From Acinetobacter chinensis (GTDB lineage: Bacteria; Pseudomonadota; Gammaproteobacteria; Pseudomonadales; Moraxellaceae), in NCBI RefSeq assembly GCF_002165375.2, contig NZ_CP032134.1, positions 2,418,001 to 2,482,000 on the forward strand: a DNA stretch of 64,000 bases. Reading direction: 5' to 3'. The notes beneath the pieces were generated by a model that did no database searches, was not told the origin of the DNA, and was given only the letters and a program-made list of their open reading frames with translations. This document shows positions 17,717 through 26,047 of the stretch, piece by piece. The position numbers were made by a program, and so were the translations under genes. The number at the start of each line of letters is the position of its first letter. Positions within the stretch are counted from its first letter, which is position 1.

Positions 17717-19096
17717 TCAGTTGGTTATAGATTTTATAATGACAGCATTTTTTTCAAATTCTGTACTGTAGAGAACTGAAGTCTGGTTTCCCGGCAACAT
17801 TCCCACCATAAATCCGAAAATTATGGACAGCTCCTGTGTCGATCCCAGCCCCTGTCGTGTATAGATAAACTGTTCAGGTTCCAGAGCTGAATCAGCAATA
17901 AAGCGATTAAACTGTCGGGCTTTTGCTGCTGAAGTCATGTCATACAGTATAAAAAACTGTACATCCTGCAACTCCGTGTCATCCATTGACAGAAGCTCGT
18001 CATCTGCAACCGTATTTTTCAGGCTCTCTGCAAACTCTTTGACTCTAAGCTTTGCTGATATTTTGAGTGCTTCAACCTCCTGTGTCGAAGGAGCCAGTAA
18101 ACTTGCCGTAATAAATTCTGATGGAATATAGTCTGTATCATTCCAGGTTTTTTCATCCAGGATCCGTTGATCCATGTCAGAATCCAGGCACAACAGAAAA
18201 CTGACAGTGTATTGCTGACGGTGTATATCCTTGAGTAAGTCGAACCATTTCTGCTGTGAATCAAGCGCATTCAGATAATGAAATTCCAGCTCTAAACGTG
18301 ATGATTCCAGTTCATAATGTTCAAAAAACTGCTCAATTTTTTCGCGGAAAATATCTTCACTGCACCATGTGGTGACTGTCTCATTCAATATTATATGGAT
18401 ACTTAAACGATCAAGCCTTGGAATACCATCATCTGGAATTTCATCCTGAAAATCGTCAGGATCTTCTGCCGTTACATCTTCGCTATACCAACCTGCATGC
18501 AATTTATACTGATAACTGGGCTGAATATGATAATGCCGGGCCGATTTTTTTAACTGTTCCACAACTGTCGATAAAACATCATCGTTATGGCTCAACTGAT
18601 GCTCAATAAATGCAACCAAGCGATGCTGCAGTTCCATTTCTGCATCATCTGAATCGTGATCCAGTTCAGGGCTTTTTATTGCATACGACAGGATGGGCAA
18701 TCCTTTCTCATTTATCAGCTGACTGTGCAACTCAGGAGATACCATCCTTTTCAGCCCTTCATGAATCTCTGTATTTTCACCAAATGCATGCCAGGCAGAA
18801 GTACTGTAAATATTAAAATCATATTGATCAGGCTTTGATACCGTTTCTGGAATATTCTGTTCTTTATCAACTGTAGCGGTTTCTTCCGTCTTCTTTTTTT
18901 TCTCATTTTGGAATTGTAAGAAACTTCTGACCATATAAGGTGTCAGTAAAATACAGGTAATACCAACAGGGACTAATATTAAAAATTTAACCAGATCCAT
19001 TACAGCCGGTTCAAACCCTGTATCACGCCAGTAAAATACAGTCGTGCTACCAACGATAATCAGCACGACTGACAGTATTCCAGCGATCATTTTCAT
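17717..19096 (-). CDS. asaB: T6SS-associated membrane protein AsaB
   Basis: A 459-residue protein between tssG and tssM, the position of asaB, one of the Acinetobacter type-six-associated genes. Two N-terminal membrane helices (about 3-22 and 33-58) are followed by a basic patch (NEKKKKTEE) and a long acidic soluble region (about 65-459). I see no enzyme motif. The ATG follows a strong GGAGGAG that lies inside the end of tssG, with a 4-bp gene overlap. Its neighbours suggest a role in the membrane complex; the mechanism is not known. Confidence 0.75.
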   Translation of the reverse strand: MKMIAGILSVVLIIVGSTTVFYWRDTGFEPAVMDLVKFLILVPVGITCILLTPYMVRSFLQFQNEKKKKTEETATVDKEQNIPETVSKPDQYDFNIYSTSAWHAFGENTEIHEGLKRMVSPELHSQLINEKGLPILSYAIKSPELDHDSDDAEMELQHRLVAFIEHQLSHNDDVLSTVVEQLKKSARHYHIQPSYQYKLHAGWYSEDVTAEDPDDFQDEIPDDGIPRLDRLSIHIILNETVTTWCSEDIFREKIEQFFEHYELESSRLELEFHYLNALDSQQKWFDLLKDIHRQQYTVSFLLCLDSDMDQRILDEKTWNDTDYIPSEFITASLLAPSTQEVEALKISAKLRVKEFAESLKNTVADDELLSMDDTELQDVQFFILYDMTSAAKARQFNRFIADSALEPEQFIYTRQGLGSTQELSIIFGFMVGMLPGNQTSVLYSTEFEKNAVIIKSITN

Positions 19097-20091
19097 CGGA
19101 TATCTCCTCCTGCCAGGCAGTAACAGGTTTCACTGTTTTCCATTTTTTGTAGCGGCATCAGAAAAATGCCCTGAGTCAGTCCTGCTTTATTTTCACTGCT
19201 TAAGTTCAATGTACAGACTGCATTTCTGTCTAGAATCAAACGTAAATCCACCACAAGGGTTGGTTCACACCAGCTGTTTATTATTTTTTTAAGCCTGTCG
19301 CTATGTTTTTTTCCAGGTAAAAATTCCAGATATTGCGCTCGATCCAGCGGACCAATCTGGATCTCAATTTTCCCACCCATCTGATGAATATGTTCCCCAC
19401 AGAATGTGTTCTGTCCCAGCTGAAAATGTCCCGCACTTCCCAGCACGGTTCGATGTTCCTGTTTGAGCTTTATTTTTTCTTCAATCCATTCTTTAATCTG
19501 TACAGGCAATTTAAAAATACTGTTCAGTATGGTGCTCAGCGCATGTACTGAGTTTTGCTGACCTTGCATCAGCCCTGAAAATTCTGCGAAATAATCATCA
19601 AGATGCTCTTGATGATGATACTGTCCAGTGTATCCGTTCAAAGCATGCAGAATATTCAGGAAATGATTTTCATCATCCAGTTCATAACGGACAGGCAGAT
19701 TATGAATCAGCGTCGCATCGACATACTGTGCCGTCAGCGTATGATTGAACAGACCCAGAAATGCCTGTACCTCCTGACGCTGCTTCCTGGATACCTGACG
19801 GATTTTGCTGGTATAGGTATAAGGCAATACCCCCTGAATCCCTGTCAGACCAATCATCAGACTGGTCATCATCCATTTGTCATTCTCTGTTACCAGGGAC
19901 TCAATTTCTGTACCTGGAAAATTCAGGTTTAAAGAAGAAATAAAATGAAAATGATCAGACCAGTGTCGAACTTTCAGCTCAGGCACACTGTGCCTGAACA
20001 ACCTGATCAACTGGATAAACCCAAACGCTTCTGGTCTGGTCCTTGCAGCTTCCATTACAGAACTTCTTTGTAACCATTGCTTTGAATGCAT
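19093..20091 (-). CDS. tssG: T6SS baseplate subunit TssG
   Basis: Baseplate wedge component of 332 residues, matching TssG by the N-terminal pattern FGFIQLIRLFRH and by position after tssF. The start is ambiguous: ATG at 20091 overlaps tssF by 37 bp, whereas ATG at 20055 forms a TAATG overlap with the tssF stop and gives 320 residues. The residues just upstream of the second ATG look like family sequence, so I kept the longer form. Confidence 0.92.
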   Translation of the reverse strand: MHSKQWLQRSSVMEAARTRPEAFGFIQLIRLFRHSVPELKVRHWSDHFHFISSLNLNFPGTEIESLVTENDKWMMTSLMIGLTGIQGVLPYTYTSKIRQVSRKQRQEVQAFLGLFNHTLTAQYVDATLIHNLPVRYELDDENHFLNILHALNGYTGQYHHQEHLDDYFAEFSGLMQGQQNSVHALSTILNSIFKLPVQIKEWIEEKIKLKQEHRTVLGSAGHFQLGQNTFCGEHIHQMGGKIEIQIGPLDRAQYLEFLPGKKHSDRLKKIINSWCEPTLVVDLRLILDRNAVCTLNLSSENKAGLTQGIFLMPLQKMENSETCYCLAGGDIR

Positions 20092-21857
20092 TGGTATAGC
20101 TCCTGTTCTGTATTGATATCCATCACTTTCAAATTTACAAAACTGTTCACCTGAACTTTCAGACTGAAAATCCGACCGATCAAATGACTAAATATATAAA
20201 GACTGCGCCCCTTAAAAGCAGTGGAATCCACCTTAAGGGTTGCCAGAATCCCACGGACATATAAAGGATAGGGTGCAGACTTCATCATACGATGTGTCTG
20301 TTCAAAACTGATGTCCTTGATTGCCTGCACCAGTACCTGATTTTCATTACCTCCTGCTAAATCATATAAAGTCAGCAGTTCTTTCATCTGATTCAGAGCA
20401 TCCCCTTTCATCAATGCAAGAGAATTCAGTGAAAGGTGTGAAATAATGCGCCACTGCTCATGTTTGCTCTGTTTAAAGCCATACACTTTGTTGGGCTGCA
20501 GGAGCACAGATGCTTTTCTGATCACAGTCTGATCATTTAATGAAAGTGTGGTATTGGATTGTTTGATATGTTCAGCCGGTAAGTTTCGATTGGAACACAA
20601 CAACCGTGTGCTGACGATATCTGCACGAATACTGCCTGGTTCAAGTTTTCGGCTGATAAGAGAATAACGGGGATCGGTATCCTGTCCCTGAGCCGTAACC
20701 ATATTCAGTGCATAAAAAAACTGATCATCTGTCCCATAATAATGACTCATCGCAAAAAATGGATAAACCCGATAGTGAACAAGTTCTCTGCTGTTTTTTT
20801 CACGCTGAACATTCATTTCCACAACTGAATAAACCTGATAATTTTCAGGATGACGAGCATCCGTAATTAATGGATATTCCAGTTGCTGATGGTTCAGTTT
20901 CTGTGGTTCAGCCTGCTTCTCAAACAGGTTAATTGCTGGCGTACAGAATAATTTAAAATTCGCACAGCTTAAGCCTGCATAATGCTGCACAAGAGTCTGA
21001 TCACTGAGATTAAGATTCAGATGAATTTCCAGGCTGAATGCCGTGCATTCAGCCCCAAGTCTGTTCAAAACAGCTAGGTTCAAGTTTAAAAAATTGAATT
21101 TTTCAGGAAAACAAAAATATTCCGTCAGCAAACGGTATGCATGATGCGTATGCTCATCCAATGGCAACAGGCTGTCATCTTCATCAAATCCTTTGAGCCG
21201 AAAAGGGTTTGTAATTTCCTGAAAAAAATTGTCCGCTCTTAAACAGAACGAAGTTTTCTCTTTAAAAATACTGTCAAGCAACTGTAAAGGTACATCCGAC
21301 ATCGCATCCAGATAAATCGGTAAATCTGTACACTGCCTGAAAAATGAAAGCGGTTGAAATAATCTGAACTCCAGTGATAACACTGCATTATTTTTAAGAT
21401 GAATCTGTGATGATGAAGAGCTGAAACGGACTTCCTTTAACTGCAATGGCAACAGTTTTATATCTGATGTTGTGGAGAATTCACAGGAAACCCCTTTTAT
21501 ATGTTTGGACTTCAATACCGTTGAGCGGGGAATACAATGAGCATCCGTCAATTGTTTCAGACGATCCGAATTCTCAAAACTGACCACTGTACAGGCAGGA
21601 AAGTGTCGGAGATACTGTGGAAACATGACTTCAAATAAAGCATGAGTAAAAATGTCGTAACTGTCAGCCAGTTTTTTATCAATACGCGCGGCTATCAAGG
21701 AAAATGCCTGAATCAGACGCTCAATATGCGGGTCATCCACCTGCTCCTGATTCAGAGCCAGGCGCTGTGCCAGTGCAGGGTATTTTTTAGCAAATACTCT
21801 TGCCTGCTGACTGAATTCCTGCAACTGTTTTTCATAATAAGGGAGTAAATCATCCAT
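20055..21857 (-). CDS. tssF: T6SS baseplate subunit TssF
   Basis: Baseplate wedge protein of 600 residues, normal for TssF. The N-terminus MDDLLPYYEKQLQEF and the segment ALAQRLALNQEQVDDPHIER with FAYL-like IERLIQAFSLIAARI are family typical. It pairs with TssG in a TssF2-TssG wedge that contacts TssE and TssK. It starts 13 bp after tssE. Confidence 0.95.
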   Translation of the reverse strand: MDDLLPYYEKQLQEFSQQARVFAKKYPALAQRLALNQEQVDDPHIERLIQAFSLIAARIDKKLADSYDIFTHALFEVMFPQYLRHFPACTVVSFENSDRLKQLTDAHCIPRSTVLKSKHIKGVSCEFSTTSDIKLLPLQLKEVRFSSSSSQIHLKNNAVLSLEFRLFQPLSFFRQCTDLPIYLDAMSDVPLQLLDSIFKEKTSFCLRADNFFQEITNPFRLKGFDEDDSLLPLDEHTHHAYRLLTEYFCFPEKFNFLNLNLAVLNRLGAECTAFSLEIHLNLNLSDQTLVQHYAGLSCANFKLFCTPAINLFEKQAEPQKLNHQQLEYPLITDARHPENYQVYSVVEMNVQREKNSRELVHYRVYPFFAMSHYYGTDDQFFYALNMVTAQGQDTDPRYSLISRKLEPGSIRADIVSTRLLCSNRNLPAEHIKQSNTTLSLNDQTVIRKASVLLQPNKVYGFKQSKHEQWRIISHLSLNSLALMKGDALNQMKELLTLYDLAGGNENQVLVQAIKDISFEQTHRMMKSAPYPLYVRGILATLKVDSTAFKGRSLYIFSHLIGRIFSLKVQVNSFVNLKVMDINTEQELYQCIQSNGYKEVL

Positions 21858-21870
21858 CAGAACAGTTCCA

Positions 21871-22344
21871 TCATGAACTCACCCGTATTACATACTGCTG
21901 GGTTGATGGCTTAAGCATGGCATCAAAAACAACCGGCTCAAATACAGGATAAATATTCAGAATAGCCTGAATACTGAGATTCAATGCCCCCATATTCTGT
22001 TCATCCTGCAACATCTCAACCCTGACCTGATTCAGACGAGGTTCATGTGCTGCAACAGAGGCAGCTATAGACTGACAGATCCGGTCACGGTCAAGTGGAT
22101 TAGCCGTAGATAAACCAACAAAATCAATAATGCCGAACTGTAAAACAGATTGTCTAGTTAAAGGAAAATCTGACATTTCAGCTTTCAGTTTTGCCATCCG
22201 ACTGTTGAGTAAGTCCTCAAGGTCTGTCGCAACCGATTCTCTTAGCTCCTGAACTGACAAACTGGTCTGCTGGTCATCATTAGGCATCAGACGGTCAAGC
22301 AAAGTGACTCTAAAACCATGGGGATGTAATAAATCTGGATTCAT
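21871..22344 (-). CDS. tssE: T6SS baseplate protein TssE (gp25-like)
   Basis: Baseplate protein with a lysozyme-like gp25 fold lacking hydrolase activity, which nucleates sheath assembly. The family core LLDRLMP near the N-terminus and the C-terminal gp25 domain are visible. Two starts are possible: an ATG at 22395 (174 residues), which lies in the foot of a perfect inverted repeat, and an ATG at 22344 (157 residues) giving MNPDLLHPHGFRVTLLDRL with the usual short leader. I chose the latter. Neither has a convincing Shine-Dalgarno sequence, consistent with low expression relative to hcp. Confidence 0.88.
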   Translation of the reverse strand: MNPDLLHPHGFRVTLLDRLMPNDDQQTSLSVQELRESVATDLEDLLNSRMAKLKAEMSDFPLTRQSVLQFGIIDFVGLSTANPLDRDRICQSIAASVAAHEPRLNQVRVEMLQDEQNMGALNLSIQAILNIYPVFEPVVFDAMLKPSTQQYVIRVSS

Positions 22345-22371
22345 ATTTTTATTTTCAATGATGTTTAAAAT

Positions 22372-22404
22372 GGATAAAGGATAATCTGACCTCATCCTTT
22401 ATCC
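22372..22404 (-). promoter_or_regulatory. perfect hairpin between hcp and tssE
   Basis: GGATAAAGGAT - 11 nt - ATCCTTTATCC, 11 base pairs without mismatch, beginning 15 bp after the hcp stop codon. No long T run follows on the minus strand (CCATTTTAAA), so it is either a leaky terminator or a 3'-end stabiliser that sets a high hcp to tssE ratio. Which one is inference. Confidence 0.6.
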
Positions 22405-22419
22405 AGAGTCATGCCTGTT

Positions 22420-22923
22420 TTAAGCTGCGTAAGAAGCCGTATTATTGGAAAGTGACCATTTTTTGGTTACTGCACCCTTGGATGTACCATTAATATCCTG
22501 CTGGTTATACGTCCATTCAACTGCTGCATATTTCAAACCAAAGGATTCAGCTGGAATCCCCTCATCACTGACTGCAGGTGTAACACTTGAAACCAGTACA
22601 TGCTTCAGTTTGATCTGTAGATATTTAATCCGTTTATCTCCATTGGCACGATAAAAATCAATCTGTACTTCATCAAAGGTATAACCTGCAGAACAGGCTT
22701 CCCATAGTTTTGGACTGGTGGCATCCAGGTCTTTAACAAACAGCATATCCGCATGCTCAACACGTTCAGCAGTATGACCTCCCACACTTGATGAAGTTGC
22801 TGACTTAGGCTGACGGATGTTATGCGCCCATGAATTTACTTCAAGCCAGTCTTTATGTTCAGAGTCTCTTGACTCACCATCAACCTTATATTTACCCCTG
22901 AACTGAACATATATATCTTTCAT
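22420..22923 (-). CDS. hcp: T6SS tube protein Hcp
   Basis: Hexameric tube subunit, secreted with the spike and a diagnostic product of active systems. 167 residues, the Hcp1 size, starting MKDIYVQFRG with the family segments DWLEVNSWAHNIRQP and a C-terminal KYAAVEWTYN. The ribosome-binding sequence AGGA lies 8 bp before the ATG. A hairpin follows the stop. It lies between tssC and tssE as in other Acinetobacter. Confidence 0.97.
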   Translation of the reverse strand: MKDIYVQFRGKYKVDGESRDSEHKDWLEVNSWAHNIRQPKSATSSSVGGHTAERVEHADMLFVKDLDATSPKLWEACSAGYTFDEVQIDFYRANGDKRIKYLQIKLKHVLVSSVTPAVSDEGIPAESFGLKYAAVEWTYNQQDINGTSKGAVTKKWSLSNNTASYAA

Positions 22924-22981
22924 TTGAATTATCCTGATTATTTAAAGTTATTATTAAAAAAACCATCAGATTAACGGTGTG

Positions 22982-24463
22982 TTAATTTGAGGATTGTGGA
23001 AGCTCAGTCACCAGTCTAAGTGAAACAGACAGTTCATCGAGCTGAAAATGTGGCCGTAAAAAGACCACAGATTTGTAATGTCCAGGCTGTGCAGGATTTT
23101 CGACCACCTTTACAGAGGCTTCACGTAATGGATACTGGGCTTTGGCTTCCTGAGAAGCACCATCATCAAGCAATACATACTGAGATAACCATTCATTTAA
23201 AAAAGCTTCGACATTACCCGCTGAGGCAAAGCTTCCAACTTTATCCCGCATCATCGCTTTCAAATAATGTGCAATTCGGGATACCGCCATAATGTACTGA
23301 ATCTGGCTGGACAATGCTGAGTTCGCATTTGCCGTATCGTTATCATATTTTTTAGGTTTCTGAGCAGACTGTGCTCCAAAAAATGCTGCATAGTCCGTAT
23401 TTTTACAGTGAACCAACGGGATAAAACCCAGATCACTCAACTCTTTCTCACGGCGGTCCGTAATTGCTATTTCCGTAGGGCATTTAAATACCACTTCTCC
23501 ATCACTGGTTTTAAAGGTATGCACAGGCAAACCCTCGACCAGTCCACCACCTTCAACTCCCCGGATCGCCGCACACCATCCATGCATATCAAAAGAATTT
23601 GTCAGCCTTGTTCCAAATGCATAAGTAGCATTCATCCACAGATATTCTTCATGGTTCTGGCCCGAGACTTCCTCTGTGAAATTAAAACCTTCAGTCGGCG
23701 TCCCTTCACGGGGATGATAAGGTAAACGCCCCAGTACACGCGGCATCGTCAGAGCAACATAACGTGAATCATCACTTTCCCTGAATGAACGCCACTGCAC
23801 AAATTCAGCTGTTTCAAAAATTTTAGAAACATCTCTTGGCCGATCAATATCCGTAAAAGATTCCAGCCCGAACATACTGGCACTTGCAGCAGAAATAAAC
23901 GGTGCATGCGCAGCAGCTGCAACATGGGAAATCTGCTCCAGCAGATAAATATCGGATGGCGTGCGATCAAATTCAAAATCACCAATCAATGTGGCATAAG
24001 GTGCACCACCAAATGAACCGTATTCTTCTTCATAAATTTTCTTGAACAGCGTACTCTGATCAAAGTCGGTTGCACTCTGAAAATCTTTAATCAGTTCTTT
24101 TTTTGTTGCGTTCAGAATCCGTATTTTAATCAATGGATTTGATGGAGATTCCTGACAAAAGTAATATAAACCTCTCCAAGTGGATTCAACTTTCTGAAAT
24201 TCCTGATGGTGCATGATTTTACTGAGCTGAGTGGAAATCAGTTCATCTATTTCAGCAATCCTTCGATCCATGGATAATGTCATATTGTCAGAAACCGTAA
24301 TTGTTCCTGCCATGACTTCTTTGACCAGTTCCTCAATCAGACTTTTTGCACGATCATGCTCATCTTCATTTCTTGCAATCCGACTCTGTTGCACAATACT
24401 ATCAAGTAAACCAAGCGGTTCAACTACCGTTGTATCTGTATCCATGGTCTGCAAATTATTCAT
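22982..24463 (-). CDS. tssC: T6SS sheath large subunit TssC
   Basis: VipB-type contractile sheath protein of 493 residues. Family landmarks include FQKVESTWRGLYYF, ALIGDFEFDRTP-like ATLIGDFEF, PRVLGRLPY and the C-terminal LRPHFQLDELSVSLRLV. It polymerises with TssB around the Hcp tube and is taken apart by ClpV after contraction. Its ATG overlaps the end of tssB by 8 bp. Confidence 0.97.
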   Translation of the reverse strand: MNNLQTMDTDTTVVEPLGLLDSIVQQSRIARNEDEHDRAKSLIEELVKEVMAGTITVSDNMTLSMDRRIAEIDELISTQLSKIMHHQEFQKVESTWRGLYYFCQESPSNPLIKIRILNATKKELIKDFQSATDFDQSTLFKKIYEEEYGSFGGAPYATLIGDFEFDRTPSDIYLLEQISHVAAAAHAPFISAASASMFGLESFTDIDRPRDVSKIFETAEFVQWRSFRESDDSRYVALTMPRVLGRLPYHPREGTPTEGFNFTEEVSGQNHEEYLWMNATYAFGTRLTNSFDMHGWCAAIRGVEGGGLVEGLPVHTFKTSDGEVVFKCPTEIAITDRREKELSDLGFIPLVHCKNTDYAAFFGAQSAQKPKKYDNDTANANSALSSQIQYIMAVSRIAHYLKAMMRDKVGSFASAGNVEAFLNEWLSQYVLLDDGASQEAKAQYPLREASVKVVENPAQPGHYKSVVFLRPHFQLDELSVSLRLVTELPQSSN

Positions 24464-24965
24464 TTTCCACCTCAGCTTCCTGATTCAGCTGATGGACCTG
24501 TTGAGTATTCAGCAGAACCTCACCCAGTAAGTCTTCAAGACGTTCATTATTGGATATTTTATTTCTCAGATCTGTTAAACGTTCACGCGCCTCTACAAGT
24601 TTCCGTAAAGGTTCAACCTGCTGAACAATACTTTCAGGGCGAAAGTCATCCATCGCAGTAAAAGTTAAATCAACCGTCATGCTTCCTGTGGTTGCAGTCA
24701 GTGTATTTTCGACCTGAAAGGATGCTCTTGGAGCCAAAGACTCCATGACTTCATCAATATTTTCCAGATCCACATTAATAAACTTCTTATCTTTCAGTTT
24801 TGCTTTTTCCACTTCAGATGCAGCTGAAAAATCCCCTAAAACACCAACAACAAATGGTAATTCTTTAATCTCTTTACCATCTCCGACTTCAACATCGTAA
24901 GTTAACTGCACACGTGGAGGTCTTATGCGTTGCAGTTTTTTCTGCACACTTTCTCGCTTAGCCAT
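24456..24965 (-). CDS. tssB: T6SS sheath small subunit TssB
   Basis: VipA-type sheath protein, 169 residues from the ATG at 24965, with KLQRIRPPRVQLTYDVE and ELPFVVGVLGDFS typical of the family. I chose 24965 (MAKRESVQ) over the ATG at 24998 because AGGAA lies 7-8 bp upstream of it and the longer version would run into asaA. The heterodimer with TssC builds the sheath. It starts 16 bp after the asaA stop. Confidence 0.96.
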   Translation of the reverse strand: MAKRESVQKKLQRIRPPRVQLTYDVEVGDGKEIKELPFVVGVLGDFSAASEVEKAKLKDKKFINVDLENIDEVMESLAPRASFQVENTLTATTGSMTVDLTFTAMDDFRPESIVQQVEPLRKLVEARERLTDLRNKISNNERLEDLLGEVLLNTQQVHQLNQEAEVENE

Positions 24966-24981
24966 TTTATTTCCTGAGTTT

Positions 24982-25668
24982 TTAATTATTGAGACCACTG
25001 AAAGGGTTGCTGCCCGATTTCACAATCACAGGCGACACTGTCTTATTTTCACTACGGACCAAAGTTTCTGAGTTATTTGGTTTAGGTCTGGATATTTTTG
25101 TACTGCGTACTGATGGAACCTTAGCTGCCACTTGCGGCTTTGTTGATTTTGGAACTGTATTTTTCTTTACAGCAACCAAAGGCTGTATTTTTACAACAGC
25201 AGTATCATGAATGGTTTTAGCTGATCGGATGGCATCAGCCAGTCCCAGTGCAGCAGGATAGGTATATTCAGTTGTCAGATAGCGTGATTCACCATCCTGT
25301 ATCTGCTTCAGTGCTTCGGTAGCAAGTGAAGTTGCCGCCAGAAACTTTACATCCGTCAAAGTATGACTCTGGATATTTTTAGCCTGGAGTTCTCCAATCA
25401 CATTCAAGGCTTTATAAGCCTGCCCCAGTTGCTGAAAACGCTCAGCAACTTTGACAAAATATGCATCCTTATTCTCTTTATTTTTTTTATCGCAGACCTG
25501 TTGATAAAGTTTAAGTAATTCCTGATCCGTCTCCCCTTTTACCAGAGGATTATCTTTGATACAGCCTGATTTAAGTCTGACCGGAATGACAGCCTCATCA
25601 TCGGCATGTGTATTTGTAAAACAAAAAAAACAACTAATTAGAAATACTAATAAAACGTGATTTTTCAA
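24982..25668 (-). CDS. asaA: T6SS periplasmic accessory protein AsaA/TslA
   Basis: First gene of the leftward operon, 228 residues with a signal peptide (about 1-22, cleavage after THA) and a helical repeat-like periplasmic region (about 50-150), then a Lys/Pro/Ser-rich tail. The position and layout are those of Acinetobacter asaA (also called tslA), a periplasmic factor reported to help assemble the membrane complex. The start codon is TTG (25668), supported by AGGGGG 5 bp upstream; no in-frame ATG fits the signal peptide. Confidence 0.8.
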   Translation of the reverse strand: MKNHVLLVFLISCFFCFTNTHADDEAVIPVRLKSGCIKDNPLVKGETDQELLKLYQQVCDKKNKENKDAYFVKVAERFQQLGQAYKALNVIGELQAKNIQSHTLTDVKFLAATSLATEALKQIQDGESRYLTTEYTYPAALGLADAIRSAKTIHDTAVVKIQPLVAVKKNTVPKSTKPQVAAKVPSVRSTKISRPKPNNSETLVRSENKTVSPVIVKSGSNPFSGLNN

Positions 25669-26047
25669 ATGAACCCCCTGTATAAAAATTAATTATTTTT
25701 TACTTTTTTATTTACATTTAATATTCAGTTCACAAAAAAAGAGTCATATTTTTTTTGTATTCTTTAAATTTTGCAAGATTTAACTAAAAAACAGATATTA
25801 AAGTCAAGATATTTTTCAATTGCATTAAAAATCATTTTTTCTGACTTTTTAAGCTAATTATTATTCAATAAAATTCTGATACTGACTATTTAAAATAAAT
25901 TTTATTTATGTATAATAGCGTCGATTTTTCAAAATTACAAAATAATATATTGATTTATAATAAATATATAAAACAACCTTATTAATACTGAAAATACAGA
26001 AACAGTTTTCCAGTTAATTCTGTACTGTTTTAACACGAGTAATAATT
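25669..26047. promoter_or_regulatory. AT-rich divergent promoter region of the T6SS
   Basis: A 379-bp spacer between the two type VI operons, much richer in A/T than the genes, with many A and T runs. A TATAAT box at 25911-25916 reads toward tssH, about 135 bp before its ATG; its -35 region is not clear. Such AT-rich curved DNA is a typical H-NS target, but binding is inference. No ORF is seen. Confidence 0.6.
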
